Below, in pieces: positions 6,295 through 14,819 of a DNA stretch of 19,879 nt (its first letter is position 1; the number at the start of each line of letters is the position of its first letter). A program made the translations under genes and the position numbers. The stretch is from Nitrospirota bacterium (lineage in GTDB: Bacteria; Nitrospirota; JACRHJ01): NCBI GenBank assembly GCA_027328825.1, contig DAHWTK010000019.1, positions 1-19,879 of the forward strand, given 5' to 3'. The notes beneath the pieces were generated by a model. It had not been told where the DNA came from and did no database searches. It worked only from the letters and a program-made list of their open reading frames with translations.

Positions 6295-9200
6295 TTATGC
6301 CCGACCGTGATACTCCTGAATTGTCTTCACGCTGCACTCGCTCTTTATATTGGAGCTTATAGCCATCACTGCCGCGCGCGCACCCGCCAAAGTAGTAAAA
6401 TAAGGCACGTTCTGCGTAAGCGTCGTGCGCCTGATGCTCAGGGAATCGCGCTGGGACTGGGAACCGAAGACAGTGTTTATCACCATGTCTATGTCGCCGT
6501 TTTTGAGATGATCTACAATATGGGGACGCCCTTCCTTCACCTTGTTCACCGTCTCCACGGGTATCCCATGTCCTGACAGAAAGCCAGCCGTTCCCTTTGT
6601 GGCTTCGAGCTTGAAGCCTATCTCGGACAGTTCTTTCGCAATGGAAACCAGCAGCTTGTTTTTATCCTGATCCTTAACGCTTACGAATACCCTGCCCGTG
6701 TTCGGGAGATGCGATCCCGCGCCGGACTGCGCCTTTGCGAACGCTTTTCCGAACCCGGCGTCGATGCCCATGACCTCGCCTGTGGACTTCATCTCCGGGC
6801 CCAGGATGGTATCCACGCCGGGGAACTTCGCAAACGGGAACACGGCCTCCTTGACGGCAGTATATTTTATCTCAACTTCTTCCGTAAATTCAAGCTCGTC
6901 GAGCGTCCTGCCCGTCATAACCCTTGCCGCCATCTTCGCAAGCGGGACTCCTATCGCCTTGCTCACGAATGGGACCGTTCTGGACGCCCTGGGGTTCACT
7001 TCAAGTATGAAAATATCGCTGCCCTTGACGGCGAACTGGACATTCATCAGCCCTATTACCTTGAGCTCCAGCGCCATAGCTTTCGTCTGCCTGGAAATCT
7101 CGTTTATGATGCCTCTGTCCAGCGAGTATGGCGGGAGCGAGCAGGCCGAGTCTCCGGAATGCACGCCCGCTTCCTCTATATGCTCCATGATGCCGCCTAT
7201 GACGACCTTTTCCCCGTCGGAAAGGGCATCGACGTCAACCTCGACCGCGTCTTCGAGATATTTGTCGATAAGTATCGGGTGCTTCGGAGATACCTTCACG
7301 GCGTTGACCATATAACGGCGGAGGCTGTCCTCGTCGTAGCAGATTTCCATTGCTCTGCCGCCCAGTACGTAGGAAGGCCTTACGATTACGGGATATTTTA
7401 TCTTCGCGGCGGCCAGGACGGCCTCGTCTACACTCCGGGCGATACCGTTTTCCGGCTGCCGCAGGCCCAGCTTCTCCAGGAGTTCCTTGAATCGCTCCCT
7501 GTCCTCCGCCCGATCGATGGAGTCCGGCGAAGTGCCGATTATTTTTACGCCGGCCTTCTCGAGCGGCACCGCGAGCTTAAGAGGCGTCTGACCGCCGAAC
7601 TGCACTATGACGCCGTCCGGGTTCTCTTTCTCGATTATCGCAAGAACGTCCTCGAGCGTGAGCGGCTCGAAGTAAAGCTTATCGGAGGTGTCGTAATCCG
7701 TGCTGACGGTTTCGGGGTTGCAGTTCACCATTATAGTCTCGTAGCCGTCCTCCTTGAGCGCGAAGGCGCCGTGGACACAGCAGTAGTCGAACTCTATGCC
7801 CTGGCCTATGCGGTTCGGGCCGCCGCCCAGGATTACAATCTTTTTCCTGTCCGTGGGATTGGCCTCGCATTCCTGCTCGTAGGTGGAGTAAAGATAAGGT
7901 GTATACGCGACAAATTCCGCGCCGCAGGTATCGACTGTTTTGAAGACGGCGTTCACGCCGAGCTTCTTCCGGATACCGCGCATGTCGTCCTCGGTCTTAC
8001 CCGTAAGGGCCGCCAGCATACGGTCCGAGAAGCCAAGCTCCTTAGCCCGTTTCATAAACGGCCTATCCCAGGCATGGGGCGCTTTTTCCTTTATTCCCGT
8101 CTCAAAATCCACAATCTCTTTTATGTTGTTTAAAAACCACGGGTCAATCTTTGTGAGGTCGTAGGCTTCCGAAATTGTAATGCCTTTCCGGAATCCCTCG
8201 GCAAGCAGCCACAACCTCTCCGCCGACGGAGTTTTTATCAGATTTTTTACCTCGTCCAGGCTCTCCCCGCGCGCTTCGAACCCATAGGAGCTTATCTCGA
8301 GCGACCGAAGAGATTTCTGGAGTGACTCCTTGAAAGTCCGTCCTATTGCCATAGCCTCGCCGACGGACTTCATCTGGGTCGTCAGGGTCTTGTCCGCCTG
8401 CGGGAACTTCTCGAACGCAAACCGGGGGAACTTTGTCACGACATAGTCGATAGTCGGCTCGAACGACGCCGGGGTCTCGCGCGTGATGTCGTTTTTTATC
8501 TCGTCGAGCGAATAACCTACGGCAAGCTTTGCGGCTATTTTAGCTATGGGGAAGCCCGTCGCCTTGGATGCGAGCGCGGAGCTGCGTGAGACGCGCGGGT
8601 TCATCTCTATAACGACGATTTTCCCGTTGGCCGGGTTTACAGCGAATTGTATGTTTGAGCCGCCGGTATCGACGCCTATCTCCCGTATGATGGCTATGGA
8701 GGCGTCCCGCATTATCTGGTATTCCTTGTCCGTTAGTGTCTGGGCGGGCGCGACGGTTACGCTGTCCCCGGTATGGACGCCCATTGGGTCGAGGTTCTCG
8801 ATGGAGCATATGATGACGACGTTGTCTTTCATGTCGCGCATCACCTCGAGCTCGTATTCCTTCCAGCCGATGACAGATTCCTCGACAAGTATCTCGTGCG
8901 ACGGGGAGGCCTGGAATCCCCAGTCCACCTGGGACTCGAACTCCTCGATGTTATACGCGATGGAAGCCCCAGTTCCGCCGAGCGTAAAAGACGGGCGGAT
9001 TATGGCCGGAAAGCCCACGGTGTTTATAATATTCATCGCCTCGGCCTTGGAGTGGGCGTAGCCGGATACCGGAAGTTCCAGGCCGATTCGCCTCATGGCC
9101 TCCTTGAACTCATCTCTGTCCTCTGCCTTCTTTATCGCATGGAGCCTGGCGCCGATGAGCTCGACATTGTACCTTGCCAGGACTCCGGATTCAGCCAGAG

Positions 9201-9501
9201 CGACGGCGGTATTCAGCGCGGTCTGTCCGCCCATTGTAGGCAGCAGTGCGTCCGGCCTTTCGCGCTCAATCACACGCTCCACCACGTCCGGGCGTATCGG
9301 CTCGATGTATGTGCGGTCGGCGGTTTCCGGGTCGGTCATGATTGTGGCCGGGTTGGAGTTTATCAGGACTACCTGATAGCCTTCCTCCTTGAGCGCCTTA
9401 CAGGCCTGGGTGCCGGAGTAGTCGAACTCGCAGGCCTGGCCTATGACAATCGGGCCGGAGCCGATGATTAAAATCTTGCTTATGTCAGTGCGTTTTGGCA
9501 T
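6295..9501 (-). CDS. carB: Carbamoyl-phosphate synthase large subunit
   Basis: CarB makes carbamoyl phosphate from bicarbonate, ammonia delivered by CarA, and two ATP. At 1068 residues it is full length: two homologous carboxyphosphate/carbamate ATP-grasp halves (first with GSGPIVIGQACEFDYSG, GGQTALN and EMNPRVSRSSALASKATG; second with GGGPNRIGQGIEFDYCC, FGGQTPLKLA and VNPRASRTVPFVSKA), separated by an oligomerisation segment, then a C-terminal MGS-like allosteric domain where UMP and ornithine act in other bacteria. I place the start at the ATG at 9501, not the in-frame TTG at 9522, because AGGAG lies 8 bases upstream and the protein then begins MPKRTDISKI as usual. It shares TAATG with the radical SAM gene. 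Confidence 0.97.
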   Translation of the reverse strand: MPKRTDISKILIIGSGPIVIGQACEFDYSGTQACKALKEEGYQVVLINSNPATIMTDPETADRTYIEPIRPDVVERVIERERPDALLPTMGGQTALNTAVALAESGVLARYNVELIGARLHAIKKAEDRDEFKEAMRRIGLELPVSGYAHSKAEAMNIINTVGFPAIIRPSFTLGGTGASIAYNIEEFESQVDWGFQASPSHEILVEESVIGWKEYELEVMRDMKDNVVIICSIENLDPMGVHTGDSVTVAPAQTLTDKEYQIMRDASIAIIREIGVDTGGSNIQFAVNPANGKIVVIEMNPRVSRSSALASKATGFPIAKIAAKLAVGYSLDEIKNDITRETPASFEPTIDYVVTKFPRFAFEKFPQADKTLTTQMKSVGEAMAIGRTFKESLQKSLRSLEISSYGFEARGESLDEVKNLIKTPSAERLWLLAEGFRKGITISEAYDLTKIDPWFLNNIKEIVDFETGIKEKAPHAWDRPFMKRAKELGFSDRMLAALTGKTEDDMRGIRKKLGVNAVFKTVDTCGAEFVAYTPYLYSTYEQECEANPTDRKKIVILGGGPNRIGQGIEFDYCCVHGAFALKEDGYETIMVNCNPETVSTDYDTSDKLYFEPLTLEDVLAIIEKENPDGVIVQFGGQTPLKLAVPLEKAGVKIIGTSPDSIDRAEDRERFKELLEKLGLRQPENGIARSVDEAVLAAAKIKYPVIVRPSYVLGGRAMEICYDEDSLRRYMVNAVKVSPKHPILIDKYLEDAVEVDVDALSDGEKVVIGGIMEHIEEAGVHSGDSACSLPPYSLDRGIINEISRQTKAMALELKVIGLMNVQFAVKGSDIFILEVNPRASRTVPFVSKAIGVPLAKMAARVMTGRTLDELEFTEEVEIKYTAVKEAVFPFAKFPGVDTILGPEMKSTGEVMGIDAGFGKAFAKAQSGAGSHLPNTGRVFVSVKDQDKNKLLVSIAKELSEIGFKLEATKGTAGFLSGHGIPVETVNKVKEGRPHIVDHLKNGDIDMVINTVFGSQSQRDSLSIRRTTLTQNVPYFTTLAGARAAVMAISSNIKSECSVKTIQEYHGRA

Positions 9502-10397
9502 TAAACGTGCTCCTGCACCCAACCCTCGTACAGCCCGTAATGTTCCATTACGTCCTGTGCGGCCAGGTATTCGTCTTCAGTTATTTTTCTGTTTATCTCC
9601 GGGTAATCCACCGCCTTGTATGTCGGAAAATACTGATCCATAAGGCTTATGGATACATCCGGGGAAAGTTCTTCGGCTATGAATTTTATTACGTCATCCG
9701 TCCCGGAAATATTCTCCGGGAGGACGAGATGACGGATTATGAGCCCCTTTTCCGCTATTCCGCAATCGTCCGTCCTCAAAAACCCTGCCTGCCTGAACAT
9801 CTCTTTTATTGCAGCCCTGTTATAAGAAGTGTACTTCTTGGCTTGTGAATATTTCTTCGCAAACACGTCGTTTGAATATCGCATATCCGGCAGATATATA
9901 TCCACCATGCCGTCAAGGAGACGTAGCGCCGAAATCGTTTCATACCCGCTCGTGTTGTATACGATTGGGATTTTAAATCCGCTTTTGATTGCGATGGGCA
10001 AGGCCTCAAGAATCTGCGGCATGTAATGCGTCGGCGTAACTAAGTTTATATTATGCGCGCCGCGTCTTTGTAGGTCGAGCATTATCTTAGCTAACCCCGC
10101 CGCGTCGTATTCCACGCCGTTTCCCTTGTGGCTTATAGGCCAGTTCTGGCAGTAGGCGCACTTCATCGTGCAGTGACTGAAGAATATCGTACCGCTGCCG
10201 CGCGTGCCGGAGATTGCCGGCTCCTCGCCGAAGTGCAGGTTGTATGACGCTACCTTCGCCTTTGCAGTAGCCCCGCACAGCCCCACCTGCCCCTCCAGCC
10301 TGTTAACCCCGCAGTCGTTCGGGCAGAGGTCGCAGGCCGAAAGACGCGCAAGCGCGGACTTTGCGCGGGAGTTAAGTTCTCCAACCGGAATATTCAA
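9501..10397 (-). CDS. PflX-type radical SAM protein (pyruvate formate-lyase activase-like)
   Basis: A 298-residue radical SAM protein of the uncharacterised PflX/COG1313 type. The motif CxxxCxxC is at C76, C80 and C83 (SHCTMKCAYCQNW). An N-terminal cysteine group C22, C25, C29 and C41 (CDLCPNDCG, GLCG) may hold a second cluster. A TPTHY motif and YNTSGYE follow, as in relatives. Relatives activate glycyl-radical enzymes, but none is nearby and the target is unknown. The TTG start overlaps the carA stop by 4 bases and has AAAGG 7 bases upstream; no Met occurs before C22. Its stop overlaps the carB start, so it is wedged between the two synthase subunit genes. Confidence 0.88.
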   Translation of the reverse strand: MNIPVGELNSRAKSALARLSACDLCPNDCGVNRLEGQVGLCGATAKAKVASYNLHFGEEPAISGTRGSGTIFFSHCTMKCAYCQNWPISHKGNGVEYDAAGLAKIMLDLQRRGAHNINLVTPTHYMPQILEALPIAIKSGFKIPIVYNTSGYETISALRLLDGMVDIYLPDMRYSNDVFAKKYSQAKKYTSYNRAAIKEMFRQAGFLRTDDCGIAEKGLIIRHLVLPENISGTDDVIKFIAEELSPDVSISLMDQYFPTYKAVDYPEINRKITEDEYLAAQDVMEHYGLYEGWVQEHV

Positions 10398-11527
10398 CTT
10401 TTTACCTTTATCTTCTCAATCTCCATCATCGCAATAAATCTCTCGAAGAGATACGCCGAGTCGTGCGGGCCGGGGGACGCCTCCGGATGATATTGAACAG
10501 AGAATACCGGGAGTTCCTTATGCCTCATGCCCTCGACCGTATTGTCGTTCAAGTTAACGTGTGTAATCTCCACGGAACCGGGCATACTATCCATGTTCAC
10601 GGCGAAACCGTGGTTCTGCGACGTTATCTCGACCTTGCGCGTGCCGAGGTCCATGACAGGCTGGTTCCCGCCGTGATGCCCGAACTTGAGTTTGTATGTC
10701 CTGCCGCCGAGCGCAAGGCCGAGCAGTTGATGCCCAAGGCAAATCCCGAAGACAGGGACTTTATCCAGCAGGGCTTTTATATTTTCCACGGCGTATGTTA
10801 CAGGCTCCGGGTCTCCCGGGCCGTTACTGAGAAGGACTCCGTCCGGCCTCATGGCCATAACTTCCCGCCAGGACGTTGCCGCCGGGACAACCGTAACCAT
10901 GCAACCAAGCGTGGAAAGTATCCGGAGGATATTTCTTTTTATCCCAAAGTCGTACGCTACTACGTGAAGGGATGTATTATTCGATTCGCCGTAGCCCTTT
11001 TCAATATCCCATGTCGTCTGCCTTGTCTCGTAAGGCTCTGAACAGGAGACCGTCCCGGCAAGGTCCTGCCCTGCCATAGATGGCCGGGCCTTCGCCTTGC
11101 GTATCAGGCTCTCCGGGTCTGTGTCAGTCGTGGAGATTATCCCCTGCTGCGCGCCGAAGTCTCGTATGTGCTTCGTCAGGGCGCGGGTGTCTATCCCCTG
11201 TATGCCAACTATGTTATAGCTCTTGAGATAGCCGTCAAGGCTTCCCCTGTTGCGCCAGTTGCTCGGATACCCGCTGTATTCCTTTACTATAAAAGCCTCC
11301 ACCCATGGCCTGCCGGATTCGACATCATCGGCGTTAACGCCGTAGTTCCCTATAAGCGGGTAGGTCATGGTTACCATCTGCCCTTTGTAGGAAGGGTCGG
11401 TAAGTATCTCCTGGTATCCGGCCATGGAGGTATTGAAGACCACTTCTCCGCCGGCCTCGCCTTCAGCGCCGAAAGAAATACCCTCGAACCACGCGCCGTC
11501 GGCAAGGGCTATTACAGCCTTCTTCAT
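10394..11527 (-). CDS. carA: Carbamoyl-phosphate synthase small (glutaminase) subunit
   Basis: CarA hydrolyses glutamine and channels ammonia to CarB. The N-terminal CPSase small-chain domain (VVFNTSMAGYQEILTDPSY) is followed by a class I glutamine amidotransferase domain. The latter has nucleophile C263 in FGICLGHQ and the His/Glu pair H347 and E349 in QYHPEA. The 377-residue length is normal. It starts with ATG 3 bases after the pyrC stop. The partner gene carB follows after one intervening radical SAM gene. Confidence 0.97.
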   Translation of the reverse strand: MKKAVIALADGAWFEGISFGAEGEAGGEVVFNTSMAGYQEILTDPSYKGQMVTMTYPLIGNYGVNADDVESGRPWVEAFIVKEYSGYPSNWRNRGSLDGYLKSYNIVGIQGIDTRALTKHIRDFGAQQGIISTTDTDPESLIRKAKARPSMAGQDLAGTVSCSEPYETRQTTWDIEKGYGESNNTSLHVVAYDFGIKRNILRILSTLGCMVTVVPAATSWREVMAMRPDGVLLSNGPGDPEPVTYAVENIKALLDKVPVFGICLGHQLLGLALGGRTYKLKFGHHGGNQPVMDLGTRKVEITSQNHGFAVNMDSMPGSVEITHVNLNDNTVEGMRHKELPVFSVQYHPEASPGPHDSAYLFERFIAMMEIEKIKVKS

Positions 11528-11530
11528 ATG

Positions 11531-12811
11531 TTAATTTCCTCTTTCTTTTAAATTCTTCCTGCCATCAAGGATAGTCCCGACCGGCCATCCCTTGAGCACC
11601 AGGCCGGAAAACGCCGTATTTTTCCCCTTGCTCAAGAGGATTTCCGGCCTGACGGTCTTTTCCGCTTCCGGGTCTATAAGGACAATGTCCGCAGGCGAGC
11701 CGGGCAAAAGGGACGGCGGGGCCATGCCGAGGGCCAGAGCCGGGTTTACAGTCAATTTCTTAAGCAGTTCAGCCATTGGGATAAGACCGGAATGCGCAAG
11801 GGCCATCGCAAGAGCCAGGGCCGTTTCCAGCCCGGAAATCCCGAAAGGGGCAAGATCGAACTCCACGTCTTTTTCTGATGCCGCGTGCGGCGCGTGATCT
11901 GTCGCTATGACGTCTATCGTGCCGTCTGAAAGCCCCCCGATTATCGCCTTCCTGTCCGCCTCTGTTCGGAGCGGGGGGTTGACTTTGAGGTATGTATTAT
12001 ATGACATAACTCCTTCATCGGTCAAGGTAAAATAGTGCGGACAGGTCTCCGCTGTGACACTTACACCCTCGGCCTTGGCGCGACGAATTAACTCGACGGA
12101 ACCAGCCGTTGAGACGTGTGCTATATGGAGCCTTGCGCCGGTCAGCCCCGCCAAGGATATGTCTCTTGCGACCATAACCTCCTCCGCGGCGGCGGGTATT
12201 CCTCTAAGGCCAAGGCGGGTGGAAACCGCGCCTTCGTTCATTACCCCTCCGGCGGAAAGGGCGCTCTCCTCGCAGTGCGAAATTATCGTCCTGCCAAAAG
12301 TCTTCGCATATTCAAGCGCATGTCTCATCATCTCGGCATTGGCAACGGGTTTGCCGTCGTCCGAAAAACCTATACATCCGGCCTCCGCCATCTCGCCCAT
12401 CTCGGCAAGCTCCGTTCCCATGGAACCCTTCGTTATCGCGCCTATAGGCGATACCTTGCATAACCCTGCCTTTTTCGCCTGCCCAAGTATGAATTCCGTT
12501 ACGGAGCGGCTGTCGTTGACGGGATTTGTATTCGGCATGCAGCAGATGGTCGTGAACCCGCCCGCCGCCGCGGCGCGAGTTCCGGAGGCTATGTCTTCCT
12601 TATACTCGAACCCCGGCTCACGGAGGTGGCAATGCATGTCTATAAGCCCCGGAGCGACAATCAGGCCCCTGGCGTCTATGATCTCGGCGTTGTTTGTTTT
12701 TTTTGTTTTTGGCGGCTGAACAATCTTATCGCCTTCAATGTAAAGATCGCGTATTTCGTCCGTCCCGTTTGCAGGGTCGATAATGCGGCCCCCTTTAATT
12801 ATTATGGTCAT
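11531..12811 (-). CDS. pyrC: Dihydroorotase, class I
   Basis: PyrC cyclises carbamoyl aspartate to dihydroorotate. The 426 residues and the metal-binding H60/H62 motif (DMHCHLREPG) mark the class I, Bacillus-type enzyme. Further signatures are CMPNTNP, GFSDDGKPV, ISHCEE, IAHVST and ATDHAPH with catalytic Asp. The start overlaps the pyrB stop by 4 bases (ATGA). Residues about 32-43 are a short Lys/Asn-rich linker (PPKTKKTNNA) encoded by an A-rich run with eight consecutive A on the coding strand; this looks like a variable loop, not a break. Confidence 0.96.
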   Translation of the reverse strand: MTIIIKGGRIIDPANGTDEIRDLYIEGDKIVQPPKTKKTNNAEIIDARGLIVAPGLIDMHCHLREPGFEYKEDIASGTRAAAAGGFTTICCMPNTNPVNDSRSVTEFILGQAKKAGLCKVSPIGAITKGSMGTELAEMGEMAEAGCIGFSDDGKPVANAEMMRHALEYAKTFGRTIISHCEESALSAGGVMNEGAVSTRLGLRGIPAAAEEVMVARDISLAGLTGARLHIAHVSTAGSVELIRRAKAEGVSVTAETCPHYFTLTDEGVMSYNTYLKVNPPLRTEADRKAIIGGLSDGTIDVIATDHAPHAASEKDVEFDLAPFGISGLETALALAMALAHSGLIPMAELLKKLTVNPALALGMAPPSLLPGSPADIVLIDPEAEKTVRPEILLSKGKNTAFSGLVLKGWPVGTILDGRKNLKERGN

Positions 12812-13737
12812 AGACTACCCCTTCCCTCAGTCAGGAGGTATATTATCGCCATCCTGACGGCCACGCCGTTTGTTACCTGGTCGAGAATAACGGAATACGG
12901 CCCGTCCGCCACCTCCGGCGATATTTCCACCCCCCGGTTTATAGGCCCGGGATGCATTATGATTACGCCTTCCTTTGCCAGCCGGACACGCTCCTGGTTC
13001 AGGCCAAAGAAGCGCGAATATTCCCTGATTCCCGGAAAAAGCCCACTCTTTTGACGCTCCATCTGTATCCGGAGCATCATAATAACGTCCGCGCCGTCGA
13101 TTGCGTCCTCCGGCCTGAAATATACCTGCACGCCCATTTTTTCTATCTCAGCCGGTATGAGGGTTGCGGGGCCGCATATGCGAACCTTTGCCCCCATTTT
13201 GTTCAGGCAGAGTATATTAGAGCGCGCGACCCTGCTATGGGCAATGTCACCTATTATGGCGATATTGAGTCCTTCAATCCTGCCAAGCCGCTCCTTAATG
13301 GTGAAGAGGTCGAGCAATGCCTGGGAGGGGTGTTCGTGGGAGCCGTCGCCAGCATTGATGACGGAGCTTTTCAGCGCCCTGGCGAGTATCATGGGCGCGC
13401 CGGACATGGAGTGCCGGACAATTATCATGTCCGAGTTCATGGCCTCGATGTTGCGCGCGGTATCGAGCAATGTCTCGCCCTTTACGACACTGCTCGTGGA
13501 AGAGGATATGTTTATGATGTCCGCGGAAAGCCTTTTCGCCGCAAGCTCGAAGGACGTCCTTGTCCGGGTCGAGGGCTCGAAAAAGAGGTTTACAATCGTC
13601 CTGCCCCTGAGCGCCGGGACCTTCTTGATGTCTCTTGTCGAAACCTCCTTGAAGGATTCCGCCGTGGCGATAATCTCTTCTATTTCGCTTCGTTCGAGGT
13701 AATCGATCCCCAACAGGTCTTTTCTTTTAAGGGCCAT
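12808..13737 (-). CDS. pyrB: Aspartate carbamoyltransferase catalytic subunit
   Basis: PyrB joins carbamoyl phosphate to aspartate, the committed step of UMP synthesis. The carbamoyl-phosphate loop STRTRTSF (56-63), the HPSQALLD motif, and the aspartate-site HPGPINRG near the C-terminus are all intact. At 309 residues it is the catalytic chain only. No regulatory subunit gene (pyrI) follows, consistent with control through PyrR instead of allosteric nucleotide binding. The ATG is 5 bases after the pyrR stop, behind GAGGGG with an 8-base spacing. Confidence 0.97.
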   Translation of the reverse strand: MALKRKDLLGIDYLERSEIEEIIATAESFKEVSTRDIKKVPALRGRTIVNLFFEPSTRTRTSFELAAKRLSADIINISSSTSSVVKGETLLDTARNIEAMNSDMIIVRHSMSGAPMILARALKSSVINAGDGSHEHPSQALLDLFTIKERLGRIEGLNIAIIGDIAHSRVARSNILCLNKMGAKVRICGPATLIPAEIEKMGVQVYFRPEDAIDGADVIMMLRIQMERQKSGLFPGIREYSRFFGLNQERVRLAKEGVIIMHPGPINRGVEISPEVADGPYSVILDQVTNGVAVRMAIIYLLTEGRGSL

Positions 13738-13742
13738 TTCAG

Positions 13743-14288
13743 TTACCCCTCAGCCTTTTCCATTATCAATACCTCGTCCTTGCCGCCCTCTTCGGCGAGC
13801 CGCACCTTTACGGCTTCTTTATTGGACGTGGGCACGTTCTTGCCGACGTAATCCGCCGTAATGGGCAGTTCCTTGTGCCCGCGGTCGAGTAGCACGGCAA
13901 GCTGTATAGACTTCGGCCTTCCGAAGTCCATAAGGGAATCCATGGCCGCCCGTATCGTCCTGCCGGTAAAGAGAACGTCGTCCACGAGGACTATCGTCAT
14001 GCCGGCTACGGAGAAATTAATCTCCGTCTTGCCCATAGGCGTTTTTCTTTTGCGAGAGGCGATGTCGTCCCTGTACATGGTAATGTCAAGAGCGCCTACG
14101 GGCACGTCCACTCCCTCGATTTTGCTTATATTTTCCGAGAGCCTGCGCGCAAGATGGACCCCGCCCGTGCGTATACCCACCAGGGCCAGGCCAGCCGTGC
14201 CGTGATTTCTTTCGAGGATTTCGTGGGCAATGCGTGTCAAAGCCCTGTCCATGCCCTCTTTGTCCATTACTTTTGCTTTAATTTTCAA
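13743..14288 (-). CDS. pyrR: Bifunctional pyr operon regulator / uracil phosphoribosyltransferase PyrR
   Basis: PyrR binds leader RNA when UMP is high and promotes attenuation; it also has uracil phosphoribosyltransferase activity. The conserved ALTRIAHEILERN opening, the PRPP loop VLVDDVLFTGRTIRAAMD, and DRGHKELPITADYVGKNVPTS are present. I choose the TTG at 14288, not the GTG at 14306: AGAGG lies 9 bases upstream, and the resulting 181-residue protein begins in register with Bacillus subtilis PyrR (K-KAxVMD against QKAVILD, same length). It is the first gene of the operon and sits directly behind the attenuator it should control. The RNA target is visible, so function is well supported. Confidence 0.96.
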   Translation of the reverse strand: MKIKAKVMDKEGMDRALTRIAHEILERNHGTAGLALVGIRTGGVHLARRLSENISKIEGVDVPVGALDITMYRDDIASRKRKTPMGKTEINFSVAGMTIVLVDDVLFTGRTIRAAMDSLMDFGRPKSIQLAVLLDRGHKELPITADYVGKNVPTSNKEAVKVRLAEEGGKDEVLIMEKAEG

Positions 14289-14312
14289 TGGGTTTAACCT
14301 CTGCACAAAGGC

Positions 14313-14345
14313 AAAAAAAAAGCCTCCCCCGTGTCTGGGACGCTT
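14313..14345 (-). terminator. Intrinsic terminator of the pyr leader attenuator
   Basis: In the minus-strand RNA the stem AAGC-G-UCCC (14345-14337) pairs with GGGA-G-GCUU (14328-14320), with one G-G mismatch and a loop AGACACGG. Nine U follow (14321-14313). The 5' arm can instead pair with upstream GGGGGCU, so termination is conditional. It also catches read-through from lepB and the DUF4845-like gene. Confidence 0.85.
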
Positions 14346-14408
14346 CGTTATAGAACCCCGCCTGCCATGTTCAGCCCCCTTCTTAGCCTCTCCGGGCTAC
14401 GTTAAAGG
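14337..14408 (-). promoter_or_regulatory. PyrR-binding hairpin and antiterminator of the pyr leader
   Basis: The RNA from 14408 to 14378 folds as CCUU (14408-14405)/AAGG (14381-14378) below AGCC (14398-14395)/GGCU (14388-14385), with loop CGGAGA. This contains the PyrR recognition pattern CCxGxGAGGxU and the usual flanking UUUAAC and AGAAGG. Overlapping it, GGGGGCU (14379-14373) can pair with AGC-G-UCCC (14344-14337, one bulged G), forming an antiterminator that blocks the terminator. PyrR-UMP should stabilise the first hairpin and so favour termination. Confidence 0.88.
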
Positions 14409-14417
14409 TCGGCTCTT

Positions 14418-14446
14418 AAACTACCCTATCCTGAGATGCATGTCAA
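14418..14446 (-). promoter_or_regulatory. Sigma-70-type promoter of the pyr operon
   Basis: A perfect -35 TTGACA (14446-14441) is followed by 17 bases and -10 TAGTTT (14423-14418), which matches 3 of 6 consensus positions. The start point should be near 14411, placing the PyrR-binding hairpin at the very 5' end of the transcript. The promoter lies immediately after the stop of the DUF4845-like gene. Confidence 0.75.
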
Positions 14447-14452
14447 GGTAAA

Positions 14453-14818
14453 TCAGTGCTGCATTTTGCTGTTCCTGGAATCGATAGTAAAAGGAAAGTT
14501 CCTTTTTATACCGTAGCCGTAGTCCACCTCTTCACTCCAGGAAAGCTTTATCTCCACGCTTCCGTCACTGTTTCTGAGAAAAGAAATATCATTTCTTTGT
14601 ATGGGGAGACCAAGGTCGTCTATCTTTTTCATAATGTCTCCGATTATTACGTCGTTGCTGTCTATCGTGGAAAGACTTAACTGCTGGGCCACTTCGTCGT
14701 CCAGGGCGTAATAGTGCATATACGGCGGAACAGTCTTCACAAGGGCATATATAGCCACTATAGCGATCAGAATATAAAACAGTGTCGCGGCCTTGCCGCC
14801 GCCGCGGTTATTATGCAT
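14453..14818 (-). CDS. Small single-pass membrane protein, DUF4845-like
   Basis: A 121-residue protein with one transmembrane segment at about residues 11-29 (ATLFYILIAIVAIYALV) and a soluble C-terminal domain of about 90 residues, predicted outside the cytoplasm. Its size, topology and place directly after lepB (1-base gap) match the DUF4845 proteins that follow lepB in many proteobacteria. Function is unknown; a link to signal peptidase or membrane assembly is only suggested by position. No catalytic motif is visible. Family assignment is by architecture and context, not strong sequence recognition. Confidence 0.7.
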   Translation of the reverse strand: MHNNRGGGKAATLFYILIAIVAIYALVKTVPPYMHYYALDDEVAQQLSLSTIDSNDVIIGDIMKKIDDLGLPIQRNDISFLRNSDGSVEIKLSWSEEVDYGYGIKRNFPFTIDSRNSKMQH

Positions 14819-14819
14819 G

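Noticed and set aside
6709..8133. Plus-strand open frame of 474 codons opposite carB
   Set aside because: It lies fully antisense to the intact, conserved carB gene, has no recognisable domain or ribosome-binding site, and is explained by the GC-rich codon pattern of carB.
9502..9522. TTG at 9522 as the carB start
   Set aside because: It has no Shine-Dalgarno of its own, adds seven non-conserved residues, and the AGGAG upstream of ATG 9501 lies inside that extension.
12697..12704. Run of eight A on the coding strand in pyrC as a slippage site
   Set aside because: The frame is intact on both sides and the protein is full length; nothing indicates programmed slippage.
12952..13851. Plus-strand open frame of 299 codons opposite pyrB and pyrR
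   Set aside because: Antisense shadow across two real genes; no family resemblance.
14289..14306. GTG at 14306 as the pyrR start
   Set aside because: It would place the start inside the sequence serving as the ribosome-binding site, and only the TTG at 14288 aligns with the B. subtilis PyrR N-terminus.
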